Part shown: in pieces, positions 31,716 through 41,981 of the stretch | Layout of the letters: every line of letters starts with the position of its first letter | Position numbering within the stretch: the first letter of the stretch is position 1 | Assembly: GCA_021773075.1 (NCBI GenBank) | Contig: JAJFKT010000015.1 | Location: 109,022 to 173,021 of the forward strand | Source: Woeseiaceae bacterium | Lineage (GTDB): Bacteria > Pseudomonadota > Gammaproteobacteria > Steroidobacterales > Woeseiaceae | DNA: 64,000 bases | Direction: 5' to 3' | Notes under the pieces: model-generated | The model's input: only the letters and a program-made list of their open reading frames with translations | What the model was told of the DNA's origin: nothing | The model's database searches: none | Made by a program: the position numbers and the translations under genes

Positions 31716-32939
31716 ATGCCTCGTGTCTTAGTGAGTACGTTGCTTGTAACGGTGTTTCTGGCACCGTTTGCAAATGCTGGGCGTATTTCACCGATAGACA
31801 TGCAGCCACTTATCGCTCCGGGTTACGAAGCCGAGGACAGAGATGAACGCGGCATGTGGCAGCTCTTCGACCGTCTTGAGGAAGACATAGCAAACTCCAA
31901 TCTCGTGGTTCGGGATCCTGAATTGACGGCCTATGTAGGCGGCGTAATGGAGCAGCTGCTCGGCGAGATGGCAGCAGACTTCCGTGTTTATATTGTGCGC
32001 AATCCCGATTTCAATGCGTCAATGGCGCCGAACGGGATGATGCTCGTTCATACGGGTCTGTTAGCTCGTATCAAAAATGAAGCACAATTAGCGGCAGTAT
32101 TGGGCCATGAAGCCGGCCATTACTTTCGTCGCCACTCTGTTCAGCGATGGCGAAGCATGAAAACGAAGACGGCGATAATGTCAGTCATCGCGCTTGGCGC
32201 TGCCGCGGGTAGCGGAGCATCGGGCAACGCTAGTAACAACTGGTACGATCTGGCGAACGCGATCAATGCGGGCATTATGCTCAGCATTTTCAAATATAGC
32301 CGCAGTCATGAACAAGAAGCGGATGCTTACGGCTTGAGATTGCTGGCAGAATCCGGTTACGCGCCACACCAGGCCGCCGCCGTCTGGGGTCAGCTGATTT
32401 CTGAACGCAAGGCGAGTGCTGAAGCGCGCGATAAGCGTTACAAAGACCGATCTCGTTCGGCATTGTCCACGCACCCACCGACCGAGAGTCGAATGACTGA
32501 TCTCAGACTTTCTGCTGATGATCTCGTCGATACAATGCTTGACGGAAACGGTGGTAGCAACGGCGTGGGTACCTGGCGATCCGGAATTGCGTCGATTCGT
32601 TCGTCGCTCATTGAAGAACAGATTAAGCTTAATGATTCGGGTGCCAGTATTCATTTGATCAACAGCCTGGCCGATGGTGGCTGGAGCAGTGACCTACATT
32701 ACTTTCTCGGTGAGGCATACAGCCTTAGAGGCGGGGAAGGCGATACGGAGTTAGCCGCTGAAGCTTATGCCAGCGCAGTACAGTATGCGGATCCGATACC
32801 AGAGGCCTATCGCGCGCACGGCTATGCGGAGATTAAGGCGGGGTATAAGGAAGACGGATATGAGGCATTGGCCCGATACCTGGAGTTAAGGCCAGACGCT
32901 CCCGATGCCGCGATGACACGATTTACGATTGGCCAGTAA
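31716..32939 (+). CDS. M48 family metalloprotease
   Basis: HEXXH motif GHEAGHYFRRHSVQRW, EQEADAYGLRLLAESGY, STHPPTESRM. Confidence 0.92.
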   Translation: MPRVLVSTLLVTVFLAPFANAGRISPIDMQPLIAPGYEAEDRDERGMWQLFDRLEEDIANSNLVVRDPELTAYVGGVMEQLLGEMAADFRVYIVRNPDFNASMAPNGMMLVHTGLLARIKNEAQLAAVLGHEAGHYFRRHSVQRWRSMKTKTAIMSVIALGAAAGSGASGNASNNWYDLANAINAGIMLSIFKYSRSHEQEADAYGLRLLAESGYAPHQAAAVWGQLISERKASAEARDKRYKDRSRSALSTHPPTESRMTDLRLSADDLVDTMLDGNGGSNGVGTWRSGIASIRSSLIEEQIKLNDSGASIHLINSLADGGWSSDLHYFLGEAYSLRGGEGDTELAAEAYASAVQYADPIPEAYRAHGYAEIKAGYKEDGYEALARYLELRPDAPDAAMTRFTIGQ

Positions 32940-32964
32940 AGACCCGGAAATAAAGGTGATAAAA

Positions 32965-33549
32965 ATGCGAACAAAACTACTTTTCTTGGCGCTCTTCTTT
33001 TCTCTCGGTGGATGTATTCCAACCTACTCGCTGGTTGCACCAAGCACGCTTGGAGTATCGAACGGAGAGGTAAGCATTACCACCGCAATTGCGTGGAACA
33101 AAGTTCCGGGTAATGCTGATGGCCTTAAGCAAGGTGAGAGATGGACGCAAAACGGACCCGCTCTCGATTCCGTAACATTCCTCTCCGGTGTGAATGACGG
33201 CGAGAAGATCGTAAAGCAGGCAAAGAAAGCAGACCGACAAGTCCCTGCGTTCAGCGCAACGATGTCGCCGCCTGAACTGGTGTCCCTGATCGAGTCGTAT
33301 TACAGCATTGCAGGAGCGATCGACTACCAGACTACGAACGTAATGCCCGCGGATTTCCTGGGTAGTTCAGGCATGCAAATCGACTATCAGTTTACAGGCG
33401 CTGATGATGTCAAACGACGCGGGCGAACGATGCTGGTTGTCGTTGCTGACAAGTTGTACATGATGTCGGCTCTTGGAACGTCGCTGCATTATTACGACGC
33501 GATCCTGCCGGAGTTCGAGTCAATGGCACGTTCGGCAAGGATTAATTGA
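32965..33549 (+). CDS. Lipoprotein, hypothetical
   Basis: MRTKLLFLALFFSLGGC lipobox; ATG at 32965 just after the M48 gene. Confidence 0.75.
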   Translation: MRTKLLFLALFFSLGGCIPTYSLVAPSTLGVSNGEVSITTAIAWNKVPGNADGLKQGERWTQNGPALDSVTFLSGVNDGEKIVKQAKKADRQVPAFSATMSPPELVSLIESYYSIAGAIDYQTTNVMPADFLGSSGMQIDYQFTGADDVKRRGRTMLVVVADKLYMMSALGTSLHYYDAILPEFESMARSARIN

Positions 33550-33591
33550 TGTAGGGGACCGGGCAAGGAGTGCTACCATGCGCCGCCACTC

Positions 33592-34842
33592 ATGCCGGAT
33601 TTCCAGAACATGCTCGAACAACTTGGCGCTATTCATCCCCTCCTGCCGGTAGCCCTCGGCCTGACAGTTATTTTCGTGGCTGCCGTCGCTGCACACCTGA
33701 TCGTCAAGCGCATTGTCATTGGCGTCGTTCGGGCATTTGCCAAGCGCTCGCGCGCGACCTGGGACGATGCGCTGGTTGCGCACAACGTCTTCGGCCGGCT
33801 CGTGCAGATTTTGCCGGCACAGATCGTATTCATTCTTGTGCCGTGGGTCCCTGAGTTACCGGAAGCCGCTGTCTTGCTCATACGCAATGTCGCGATGGGC
33901 TACATGGTGTTGATGGCGACGATGGCGCTGACAGCGATTCTGAGCGCAGCAAACACGATCTACGAAGAATCCCCCGCGTCAAAACAACGCCCGGTGAAGG
34001 GCTTTGTGCAGATCGTGCAGATTATTGTGTGGGTGTTCGGCGGCGTGCTGATGATATCGGCTGTGCTCGATCGTTCACCGATATTGCTGCTTGGCGGTTT
34101 CGGCGCGATGACCGCGATCCTGCTACTGGTGTTCAAGGACACGATTCTGTCACTGGTTGCCAGCGTTCAGCTGACCGCTCAGGACATGGTCCGCGTCGGT
34201 GACTGGCTCGAGATGCCGCAGTTCGGTGCCGATGGCGACGTCGTCGATGTACAACTGCACACCGTCAAGGTGCAGAACTGGGACAAGACAATTACGACGA
34301 TCCCGACGCACCGCCTGATCACCGACTCGTTCAAGAACTGGCGTGGCATGTCGCAGGCGGGCGCGCGCCGGATCAAGCGCAGCATTTTTATCGATGTGTC
34401 GACGATTCGCTTGCAGACAGATGACGAGGTGGAGCATTTCACGCGCTTCGCATTGCTCAAAGACTACATCGGGACTAAAGAAAAAGAGCTGGCCGACTAC
34501 AACTCAGGACTTACGACCGAGGTGGACGAGACTGTCAACCGCCGACGTCTGACGAATGTCGGCACCTTTCGTGCGTACGCTTATAATTACCTCAAGAATC
34601 ACCCAAAGATTCATGACGGCATGACGCTCATCGTGCGGCAGCTCGGCCCCGGCCCCGAGGGCTTGCCGCTGGAGATTTACTGCTTCACAAACACCACCGA
34701 ATGGGGCGTGTACGAAGATATCCAGTCGGACATCTTCGATCACCTGATGGCCATCGTTCCGGAGTTTGGATTGCGCCTGTATCAGAAGCCTGCAGGTTCA
34801 GATTTGGCGGCTCTCAGTCCAGCAGGTCAAATATGTGGCTGA
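33592..34842 (+). CDS. Mechanosensitive ion channel (MscS family)
   Basis: Four TMs then ILLVFKDTILSLVASVQLTAQDMVRVGDWLEMPQFGADGDVVDVQLHTVKVQNWDKTITTIPTHRLI. Confidence 0.93.
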   Translation: MPDFQNMLEQLGAIHPLLPVALGLTVIFVAAVAAHLIVKRIVIGVVRAFAKRSRATWDDALVAHNVFGRLVQILPAQIVFILVPWVPELPEAAVLLIRNVAMGYMVLMATMALTAILSAANTIYEESPASKQRPVKGFVQIVQIIVWVFGGVLMISAVLDRSPILLLGGFGAMTAILLLVFKDTILSLVASVQLTAQDMVRVGDWLEMPQFGADGDVVDVQLHTVKVQNWDKTITTIPTHRLITDSFKNWRGMSQAGARRIKRSIFIDVSTIRLQTDDEVEHFTRFALLKDYIGTKEKELADYNSGLTTEVDETVNRRRLTNVGTFRAYAYNYLKNHPKIHDGMTLIVRQLGPGPEGLPLEIYCFTNTTEWGVYEDIQSDIFDHLMAIVPEFGLRLYQKPAGSDLAALSPAGQICG

Positions 34843-37020
34843 ACTTGAGGATGAACTCACGGCCCGTTGCTGGCGCACCGGAAAAACGTTCGTCGACTTC
34901 GTTATAGACCAGGAATAGGCCGGAGTTGGCATTGCGCAGCCAGGAGAATCGAATATTGGTACCGATGGTATCGGCGTTGTCGTTGTACTGGACCAGCGCC
35001 TGTAGCTGAACGCTGGGCGTGAACGAGTAGGACAGACGCAGTCGGGCCAGGTTTGCGGTGAAGTCACCGTTCGGCACGGGCAGGTCAAATTCGTTGTAGA
35101 TAAACTCCAGCTCGGAACGAAACGTTTCGCCGATCCGATATCGGATCCTCGGTGCCAGCGATACACGGTCGCCGCCGAAGCGGCCTCCGACGGTGGTTCT
35201 TAGTCGAAAACTCAGTGGCTTTGATTGATTGGTAAAGTAAACGAGCTGTACTTCGGTATGGTCGTAAGTTCCGGGCTGTACGGTCACGCCATCGACAATC
35301 TCGAACGCGTCGATGACGCCGTCTTTCGTGAAATTGATGCCGGTGTGCAATTCAGTACCGCTGTGGAATTCAAAATGATTGTCGATGTGCAGGAAGCCGC
35401 TTTCCTGAAAGCCACCGGGTTTCCAAAAACCTGTGTAGGAGATGTGCGGTCGCATTTCCAGCAAGCCCCACAGATCATCGGGACGAACACGTCGAAACAG
35501 GCGGGCGCTGACTTTGCGGTAGTTGGTTCGGGACAGGAACCCGACTTCGGGATTGAAGTCCTCGCCGACTTCCGCGTAGCTAATAGCATTCGCCCATTTT
35601 GACGTGTCGTAATTGGCGCTCACAGCGTAGGCATTGTCGTCGCCATTGAGACCCGGTGTATCAGACTTCGCCGCCCAGCCTCTCAGCAACACGTGCTCGC
35701 CGATAGCCCAGGTGCCATCCACCGCGCGTAGCTACGATTGTAGTCATCGCTCTCTGGTGTCAGGAATGATCCATCGCCGTCGCGACCAACGTAGATAGCG
35801 CCGATCGACGAACGCTTTCCTACTTCCTGGCTAATTCGCGCAACGCTAAACTGGTTGCCCGGTGCGATGCTTGCAACGGCTTCAGTACTCATGAACAGCA
35901 AACCGAGGTTGGTTCGCTCGCCGACTTTGCCGGATAGTCGGGCGCCACCTTCGACCGGGATGATCTCTCCTTCGTCGCCGATACCAATGCGGCGACTGAA
36001 AAAGAGTTCAACCTCGCCGCCATTGCCAACGCCGAACTGTCCCGCGTTCTCAAGGAAGAAGGGGCGCTTCTCGGGGAAGAACAGGGCGAATCGGTCGAGA
36101 TTTAGCTGCACATCATCGGCTTCAACTTGAGCGAAGTCGGTGTTGTAAGTGAGGTCCAGTGTCAGGCTCGGTGTAATCGAGTATTTGACGTCGACGCCGA
36201 CGTCGGAGTCCGTCTCAGTACCGATCACGCTGCCGCCGCGTCGCGCGCTACTCAGTACGTAAGGCGTCACCTGCAAATTGCGTTGTCCGGGTGTCTCGAT
36301 ACCTTTGAGCGTGCCGGCCTCGGAAACGCGTTGCAGGCTTCGGTTACGGTCCAGTGGTGCCCAATAGGCGATCTCATTGTTACGGCGAATATTGCGTTGG
36401 AAGTTGATGCCCCAGTCCTGCACGTCACCCGAGCCATAACGCAGGGTGCGAAATGGAATCTCAAACTCGGCGCTCCAGCCGTAATCGCCGATCTGCGATT
36501 TAACTGTCCACGAGCTGTCCCAGTTCAGGTTGAAGGCGCCGCCGCCGGATCCGAAATCGCCGCCGCCTTCCTTGGTGATTTGTGCGTCGTACTCGATACC
36601 GGCTGCGTTCGTACCAAATATAAAGCCGTTTTGCCGATCGAGGAGGCCGTCGATGATGACGCGAAATGAATCCGTGTCATTAAGGCTCGAATCTCGCCGG
36701 CTATCAGTGACGATAATGCCGGACGGATCATCGTCATGCGCGATAACACCGATGTACAAGGCCGTGTCCGAGTAGCCGATGAACACCTCGGTTTTCTGCG
36801 ACGACGGCTGCCCGTCATTCGGCTGCACTTGTTGTAAACCGGTAGCCGGTACTGCGCCAGCCCAGGCATCGTCACCAATGACATCGCCATCGATAACTGG
36901 CGTGCTCACAAGCGGCTGAGCCTTCATTTCGGGCGGTGCCGCGAAGCTCGCGTGCGCCAGGAATGGCAGACACACTGGTAATAGCAGCTTGAAACTTAAT
37001 GGCCGTGGCATGCCTGGCAT
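34814..37020 (-). pseudogene. DUF5916-type protein (CBM9-like N-terminal plus outer-membrane barrel) split by a frameshift
   Basis: Track ORFs 35683-37056 and 34814-35722 are consecutive halves; ...DDYNRSYA switches frame to VDGTWAIGEHVLLRGWAAKS near 35725-35735. Confidence 0.82.
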
Positions 37021-37107
37021 TATAGAGACGCTGAGAGCCGTGTCCACAGCCATCACAGCGCTCTAAAATCCAGCAGAATTCGCCGCCTCAGTCGATTCCA
37101 GACGCTG

Positions 37108-37746
37108 CTATAACAGGCCGTCCAATCCATCGAGGTCGTTGATTACCCGCCATTGTCCGCCGGTTTTCTCAACCCGGCCCTGCCACTCTTGTAGCCGGCC
37201 AAGGTATTCGCGCGGGTCGATATTGTCCGAACGTAGCTTGGTAACATTGAGCGCAATAACATCAAATCCTTCAAGCGGCACATCGATATCACGTACATAG
37301 CCTTTCTCAAGGTCCTCTTTGAGGTCCGAAAAGATCAGGATCGTCTTGGTGCCGGTGTCTTTTTCGTTGAGAAATTCCACAGCCTGCAACAAGCCGCCGG
37401 TTATATCGGTGTACTGTGCCGGCCTCGCGCTCGCCACAAAATCACTCACTTGTTGTGCAAACAATCGCTTCTGGCGATTGATGGCGCTGGGTCGATCATC
37501 AAAGGATGTTTTGGCGATGATGTCCTTCTCGCTAAAACTCCCGGTATCGATCCGGGCCACAGCAAACGTGTCCGACGCGTCCAGCTTTGAAAGCGTAAAG
37601 CGAATGATCTGCTCGGCCTTGGTGAGTTCCTCGGCGTAAGTTCCGGACGTATCGAGCAGCATGTAAACGCCGTTGTTTCTCGGCGCTGTGTCGCTGCTGC
37701 ATGCTGCGAGGAGTATGAAGAGTGTAAAGAGGATGCCGTATTTCAT
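37108..37746 (-). CDS. von Willebrand A-like lipoprotein
   Basis: MKYGILFTLFILLAACSS lipobox; GVYMLLDTSGTY (MIDAS DxSxS-like), ILIFSDLKED. Confidence 0.8.
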   Translation of the reverse strand: MKYGILFTLFILLAACSSDTAPRNNGVYMLLDTSGTYAEELTKAEQIIRFTLSKLDASDTFAVARIDTGSFSEKDIIAKTSFDDRPSAINRQKRLFAQQVSDFVASARPAQYTDITGGLLQAVEFLNEKDTGTKTILIFSDLKEDLEKGYVRDIDVPLEGFDVIALNVTKLRSDNIDPREYLGRLQEWQGRVEKTGGQWRVINDLDGLDGLL

Positions 37747-39191
37747 AGTCTCGCTCCCTTCAGGCGCTGGTCGCGTATTGGCTGCGTGCCCTCGGGATAG
37801 CGCGCTCCTGCTTTCGACATGCGTTCTTCGAGCCACAGAGGTACGAATAGCGGCAAGTCATAAATCTGCATCAGGAGCACACCGAGATAGCGAAAAATGT
37901 TGCCAAACAATCGCAGAGACAGGGATATCAAACGCAGCAACGATATCGCCAGTAGCCCGATCACCGTTCTGAGCGAGTGCACAAACGTCTCCAACGGAAT
38001 GGCCACAAACGTCAGCGCAAATGGCAGGATGAATCCCATACCCATCTGCGCAGCTGTCGTGATCCACATGTACTCGCCAGTTGCAGTTGCGCCCACATCG
38101 CCGCGCAGCAGTGCACTCGTCGCAAGTTCGTCGTGCAACAGAACCTCGCGCATGTAGGCGAGTCCCGCCTCGACGCCTGCCAGCAAGAACAGGATCGAGA
38201 ACGTGATGTAAATCATACGTACGCGCGTTTTGTCGGGCAGGGCACCGATCACCGGGAACAGGCGCGTAATGCGCAGCGACTCCATCAGGAACAGACCCAT
38301 CGATATCTCGACCAGAATGATAACGAGGGCGGCGATATCCGCGGTGCGAAAGTTTCCGATCAGGCTGGTGCCGCCGACCATTTCAGCCATCGGTCTTGCG
38401 ATCAGTGAGAAGTTAATGGTTGCACCACCGATCGCAATACACAGCACGAATGCCGAGACGAAGAAATTAACCAGTGATGACGAAGACAGCACGGATATGG
38501 CACGGTCGCGGCCGCCAACGATGTCCTCGTATTCCTGCATGTGCCGGTCGATGGTGACGGAACGACTCAGGAGACTGTCAACGTTTTTGCCGACAGCGGC
38601 CAGTGTCTGCTGGATCTGTCGCCAGTCCGGTCGCATGTGTCGCAGCAGTTTGTGACGCTTCGCGCTGGCCGCGTGATAGGCCGTCATCGCTTCCTTGTTC
38701 GCCTTGATCAGCGACTTGTGAATGTCGCTAAGGATACTGCCGACATGGGCGCGCCCTTCCTTGGCGTCCATTTCGGCCACAGCTTTGACCGCCCTGACCC
38801 AGCCGGGCGGGTCGGGTGGTACATCGACCGCTTCCTGATGGTCCTTCTCGATCCGCCCGATGGATTCACTCAGTGAGCGGTGCAGCGCCGAGTAGTTGGC
38901 AAGGTCTTTCCTCACGGTCTCGTTAATGCGTTCGAACTCACGCTCAATAATGCGTTCTTTCGCTTCCCGGCCAGCCGCAAGCAGGACGTCGCGATTGCGC
39001 ACCGCGAGATTGGCTTCCGACCGCGACACGGCCTTCGAGGCCACGCGGAAGCTGCGGTGCAATCCCTGCGCCGCGGCCTGAATAGTCTTATGTGCAGTAC
39101 TGCGTATGAGGTACAGCGCGGCGATGATCAGAATGATCCAAAGTAGTGCCGACGCAACGGGCCAGGGCGTAATGCTAAGCATGAAATTCAT
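37743..39191 (-). CDS. Integral membrane protein with coiled-coil N-terminal half, operonic with the vWA lipoprotein
   Basis: TM near the N-terminus, long charged helical region, multiple TMs in the C-terminal half; ATGA overlap with the vWA gene. Confidence 0.78.
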   Translation of the reverse strand: MNFMLSITPWPVASALLWIILIIAALYLIRSTAHKTIQAAAQGLHRSFRVASKAVSRSEANLAVRNRDVLLAAGREAKERIIEREFERINETVRKDLANYSALHRSLSESIGRIEKDHQEAVDVPPDPPGWVRAVKAVAEMDAKEGRAHVGSILSDIHKSLIKANKEAMTAYHAASAKRHKLLRHMRPDWRQIQQTLAAVGKNVDSLLSRSVTIDRHMQEYEDIVGGRDRAISVLSSSSLVNFFVSAFVLCIAIGGATINFSLIARPMAEMVGGTSLIGNFRTADIAALVIILVEISMGLFLMESLRITRLFPVIGALPDKTRVRMIYITFSILFLLAGVEAGLAYMREVLLHDELATSALLRGDVGATATGEYMWITTAAQMGMGFILPFALTFVAIPLETFVHSLRTVIGLLAISLLRLISLSLRLFGNIFRYLGVLLMQIYDLPLFVPLWLEERMSKAGARYPEGTQPIRDQRLKGARL

Positions 39192-39395
39192 GATGGTAAC
39201 TCCGCTGTCTTAGTAAGAACCGTAGACCGGTGGTTTTGCGAAGCGCCCTTTCGGACGCCGTGCCTTTTTCATCTTCGAGCGCAGCGTTTCATATTAATGG
39301 GCGGAGTGCCATCGGTATGCGACATAACGGTCTCCCGTTCAGCATCGCTTCAGCATACGTATGGCCAGATAGGCGTTACGTATCAAAGGAGCACG

Positions 39396-39959
39396 ATGAT
39401 GAAACGAACGACAATTACGCTTTCACTGGCGGCCGCGCTAGTGTTTACGACTGTATTACCAGTGGCTGCACATGCTGGCCCTGGCGCCTATGTTGGGGCA
39501 AGCATCGGCAACGCGCGTTTGGATGATAATTTCGATGGATTCGGAATTGATACCGACGCTGACGCCTATCGCTTTTTCGGTGGTATTCAAATCAGCGATA
39601 CCTTCGGCATTGAAGCGGGCTATCTGAATTTCGGAGACTTTACGGAATCGGTAGACCTGGGCGGTTTGCTGTCACGCACTGACATCAGCGGTGATGGCTG
39701 GACCCTGGGCGCAACACTCGCGCTGCCACTTTCAGAAAACCTGTCTCTTTTCGGCAAAGGTGGAGTGTTCTTTTGGGATGCTGATATTTCCGTCGATGGA
39801 TTCTCGATCGACACACCCGGAGACGACAATCCTTACTATGGCGGCGGATTGAAACTTGATCTTAGTGACAACTTCTCGCTGACGGGCGATTGGACAATCT
39901 ATGAGTTCGACGTCCTGGAGACCGACGTTATCTCACTCGGATTCAACTATCGATTTTGA
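39396..39959 (+). CDS. Outer-membrane beta-barrel (OmpA/OmpW-like) protein
   Basis: MMKRTTITLSLAAALVFTTVLPVAAHA signal; AYVGASIGNARLDD...FFGGIQISDTFGIEAGYLNFG; C-terminal ISLGFNYRF. Confidence 0.88.
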   Translation: MMKRTTITLSLAAALVFTTVLPVAAHAGPGAYVGASIGNARLDDNFDGFGIDTDADAYRFFGGIQISDTFGIEAGYLNFGDFTESVDLGGLLSRTDISGDGWTLGATLALPLSENLSLFGKGGVFFWDADISVDGFSIDTPGDDNPYYGGGLKLDLSDNFSLTGDWTIYEFDVLETDVISLGFNYRF

Positions 39960-41832
39960 CGCTCTGTTGTAGTGCATGGCAGAGCAGGCGTTGCATCAGG
40001 CGCTGCTTGAGGTTGGTTGGAAGTTCGAGGCCCATGCGAGCCAGCTCGTTCTCGAAGCCTGATTGCGTGCTGTTGAACACTGCGTGCAACATTGTGCGCA
40101 GTCGTTTTCCCGTAGTAGCGGTATTGTTTTGCAACCATCCGAGCGCTTCGACCAGCGCCTGTTCGTCACGGGTCAATTCCGTGCCGAGCGGATAGGCAGG
40201 AAAATGCTCGCGATGCTGATTGAAGACAGATGCGATGACGTCGGGACGGTTCTTAGTAGCATCACCTGCCATCCGGTAGTCGCGCTCGACCTTGCCGGCG
40301 CGGCGCGGTGCTTTAATGAGACTGCCGTGAAATTCGGCACCCGCTACGTGCAGTAGTCGATCGATCGCATCGCGGTCGCTGCAGCCACGCGTTGCAGCAA
40401 TGCCGTACTCGGTCACGAACACGTCGCGGTGATGCCGCGGCACGGTATTGTGGCCGTAATTCCAGCGAATGTTCGACGACACCTTGCCGCCACTCTCGCG
40501 ACGCGCACGACACATTAATATCGACATCGCTCCATCGAGCGACTGCGCCATCGAGACAAAGTCGAACTGACCGCCAACGCCGCTAACAACACGTCCGTCT
40601 TCAAGTGCATCGGAAACCGCCGCGCCGAGCAACGTAACCATCATGGTTTCGTTGATAAAGCGCGCATCGCGGCGCTGCGCTCGCTTCTCGGTTTCCTCGC
40701 CAAACAAAGTGTTTACTTTCGAGATGCGGGTCATGTCGATTAGACGGCGTCGCTCTTCGGGCAGTGCCCGCAATCCGTCGTACAAAGCGTTGGAACCAAT
40801 GAAGAAGCCAGCGTGCATGACGGCTTCCGTTGCATGATCGGCCGGCCGTTTGATGAGGCCTGCTTCAAACAACGTGAACAATGCATCACTGAGCAACTCG
40901 GTCGATGCGTAAAGTCCCTCCCGAAATGGCGTGAGCTCAATCGGCAGATGCCGGCGTCGTTCGGTTGCCGTTCCTCCGGGTAACTTCTCGAGCACCTCAG
41001 CAAACAGTTCCGGTGATGAGTGCCGAAGAAGCAGACAGTGAGCAACAGCATCGCTGAGTGAGCCGATACCGAGCTGCAACGTGCCGCCGTCGCGAACAAG
41101 ACTTGCAACATGCATAGCGGTCGCATAGTCGCCGTCAGACACGGCACGGTTGGGCAGAGTGAACAACGGATAGTCGAAGCGGCTGTCGTCAAGAACGATA
41201 TCGATATCTGCTGCATTGAGATCGGCGTCGCCCGGCATGAAAGGCATGTGGTGATTGACCTGCCCGACGAGCAAGGCCGACAGACCCTTATTGCGACGCT
41301 CATTGAAGTACGGAAGCAAGTCGAGCGTGACCTCCGGGTTGGAGCCGAGACTGTAATGCCCGGGCTGGTCCGGCGAGATGGCAACCAGTTGTGCCAGTAC
41401 ATTGACGCCGAGGTGCATTAGTTCGCCTGCTACCTCGCTGTAATTGATGCTTGAGTATGCTTGCTGCACATAGGTATTGCCGAGGTAGGCGCCGGGCCGC
41501 AAGTAGAATTCCTGTACACGCACGTTGGCTGGCATTGAACCGCTACGAATTGCGTCGGCGTAGCGGGGTACAGGCCAATCCGAATAGAGTCGTTCGACCA
41601 GCGGCTCGAGAAAGCGCTTCTCAAGCTCGCTCTTGGCTTGTGGTGGCTCCAGCGTCAGCCCGGTAAAAATCGTGAGCGATATCGATGAGTCCTGCGCCGC
41701 CAGCTCGAATAAGGCATCGACAACGTGCGTCGCCTTGCCGATACCGATCGGCAGACCGAGCACGACGTCAGACCCAACACGCTCGACGATAGTCCGAGCA
41801 GTTTCTTCAGCGGTTTTGTAGGTGGCAGTCAC
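39943..41832 (-). CDS. Acetyl-CoA hydrolase/transferase family protein
   Basis: VVLGLPIGIGKATHVVDALFELA...; SGVGGQFDFVSMAQSL; RHHRDVFVTEYGIAATRGCSDRDAI. GTG at 41832 is the likely start (track start 41898). Confidence 0.85.
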   Translation of the reverse strand: MTATYKTAEETARTIVERVGSDVVLGLPIGIGKATHVVDALFELAAQDSSISLTIFTGLTLEPPQAKSELEKRFLEPLVERLYSDWPVPRYADAIRSGSMPANVRVQEFYLRPGAYLGNTYVQQAYSSINYSEVAGELMHLGVNVLAQLVAISPDQPGHYSLGSNPEVTLDLLPYFNERRNKGLSALLVGQVNHHMPFMPGDADLNAADIDIVLDDSRFDYPLFTLPNRAVSDGDYATAMHVASLVRDGGTLQLGIGSLSDAVAHCLLLRHSSPELFAEVLEKLPGGTATERRRHLPIELTPFREGLYASTELLSDALFTLFEAGLIKRPADHATEAVMHAGFFIGSNALYDGLRALPEERRRLIDMTRISKVNTLFGEETEKRAQRRDARFINETMMVTLLGAAVSDALEDGRVVSGVGGQFDFVSMAQSLDGAMSILMCRARRESGGKVSSNIRWNYGHNTVPRHHRDVFVTEYGIAATRGCSDRDAIDRLLHVAGAEFHGSLIKAPRRAGKVERDYRMAGDATKNRPDVIASVFNQHREHFPAYPLGTELTRDEQALVEALGWLQNNTATTGKRLRTMLHAVFNSTQSGFENELARMGLELPTNLKQRLMQRLLCHALQQSVKIDS

Positions 41833-41937
41833 GCCGCGAGTATAACGATTAAACACGTGAATGGGGTGGTGAGCGCTCGGTGCTGCGGGACCTGCCAAAT
41901 TGTCAGTAATTATAGAAATATCAGTGGTATAGACGTA

Positions 41938-41957
41938 TACTGTATATATTCACAGTA
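41938..41957. promoter_or_regulatory. LexA/SOS box
   Basis: TACTGTATATATTCACAGTA matches CTGT-N8-ACAG with TA flanks; 24 nt upstream of the HNH gene start. Confidence 0.85.
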
Positions 41958-41981
41958 CACCACTATTGAGCGGAGGGAACC

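Noticed and set aside
36127-36669. 180-aa plus-strand ORF
   Set aside because: Antisense to the DUF5916 coding region with no recognisable family.
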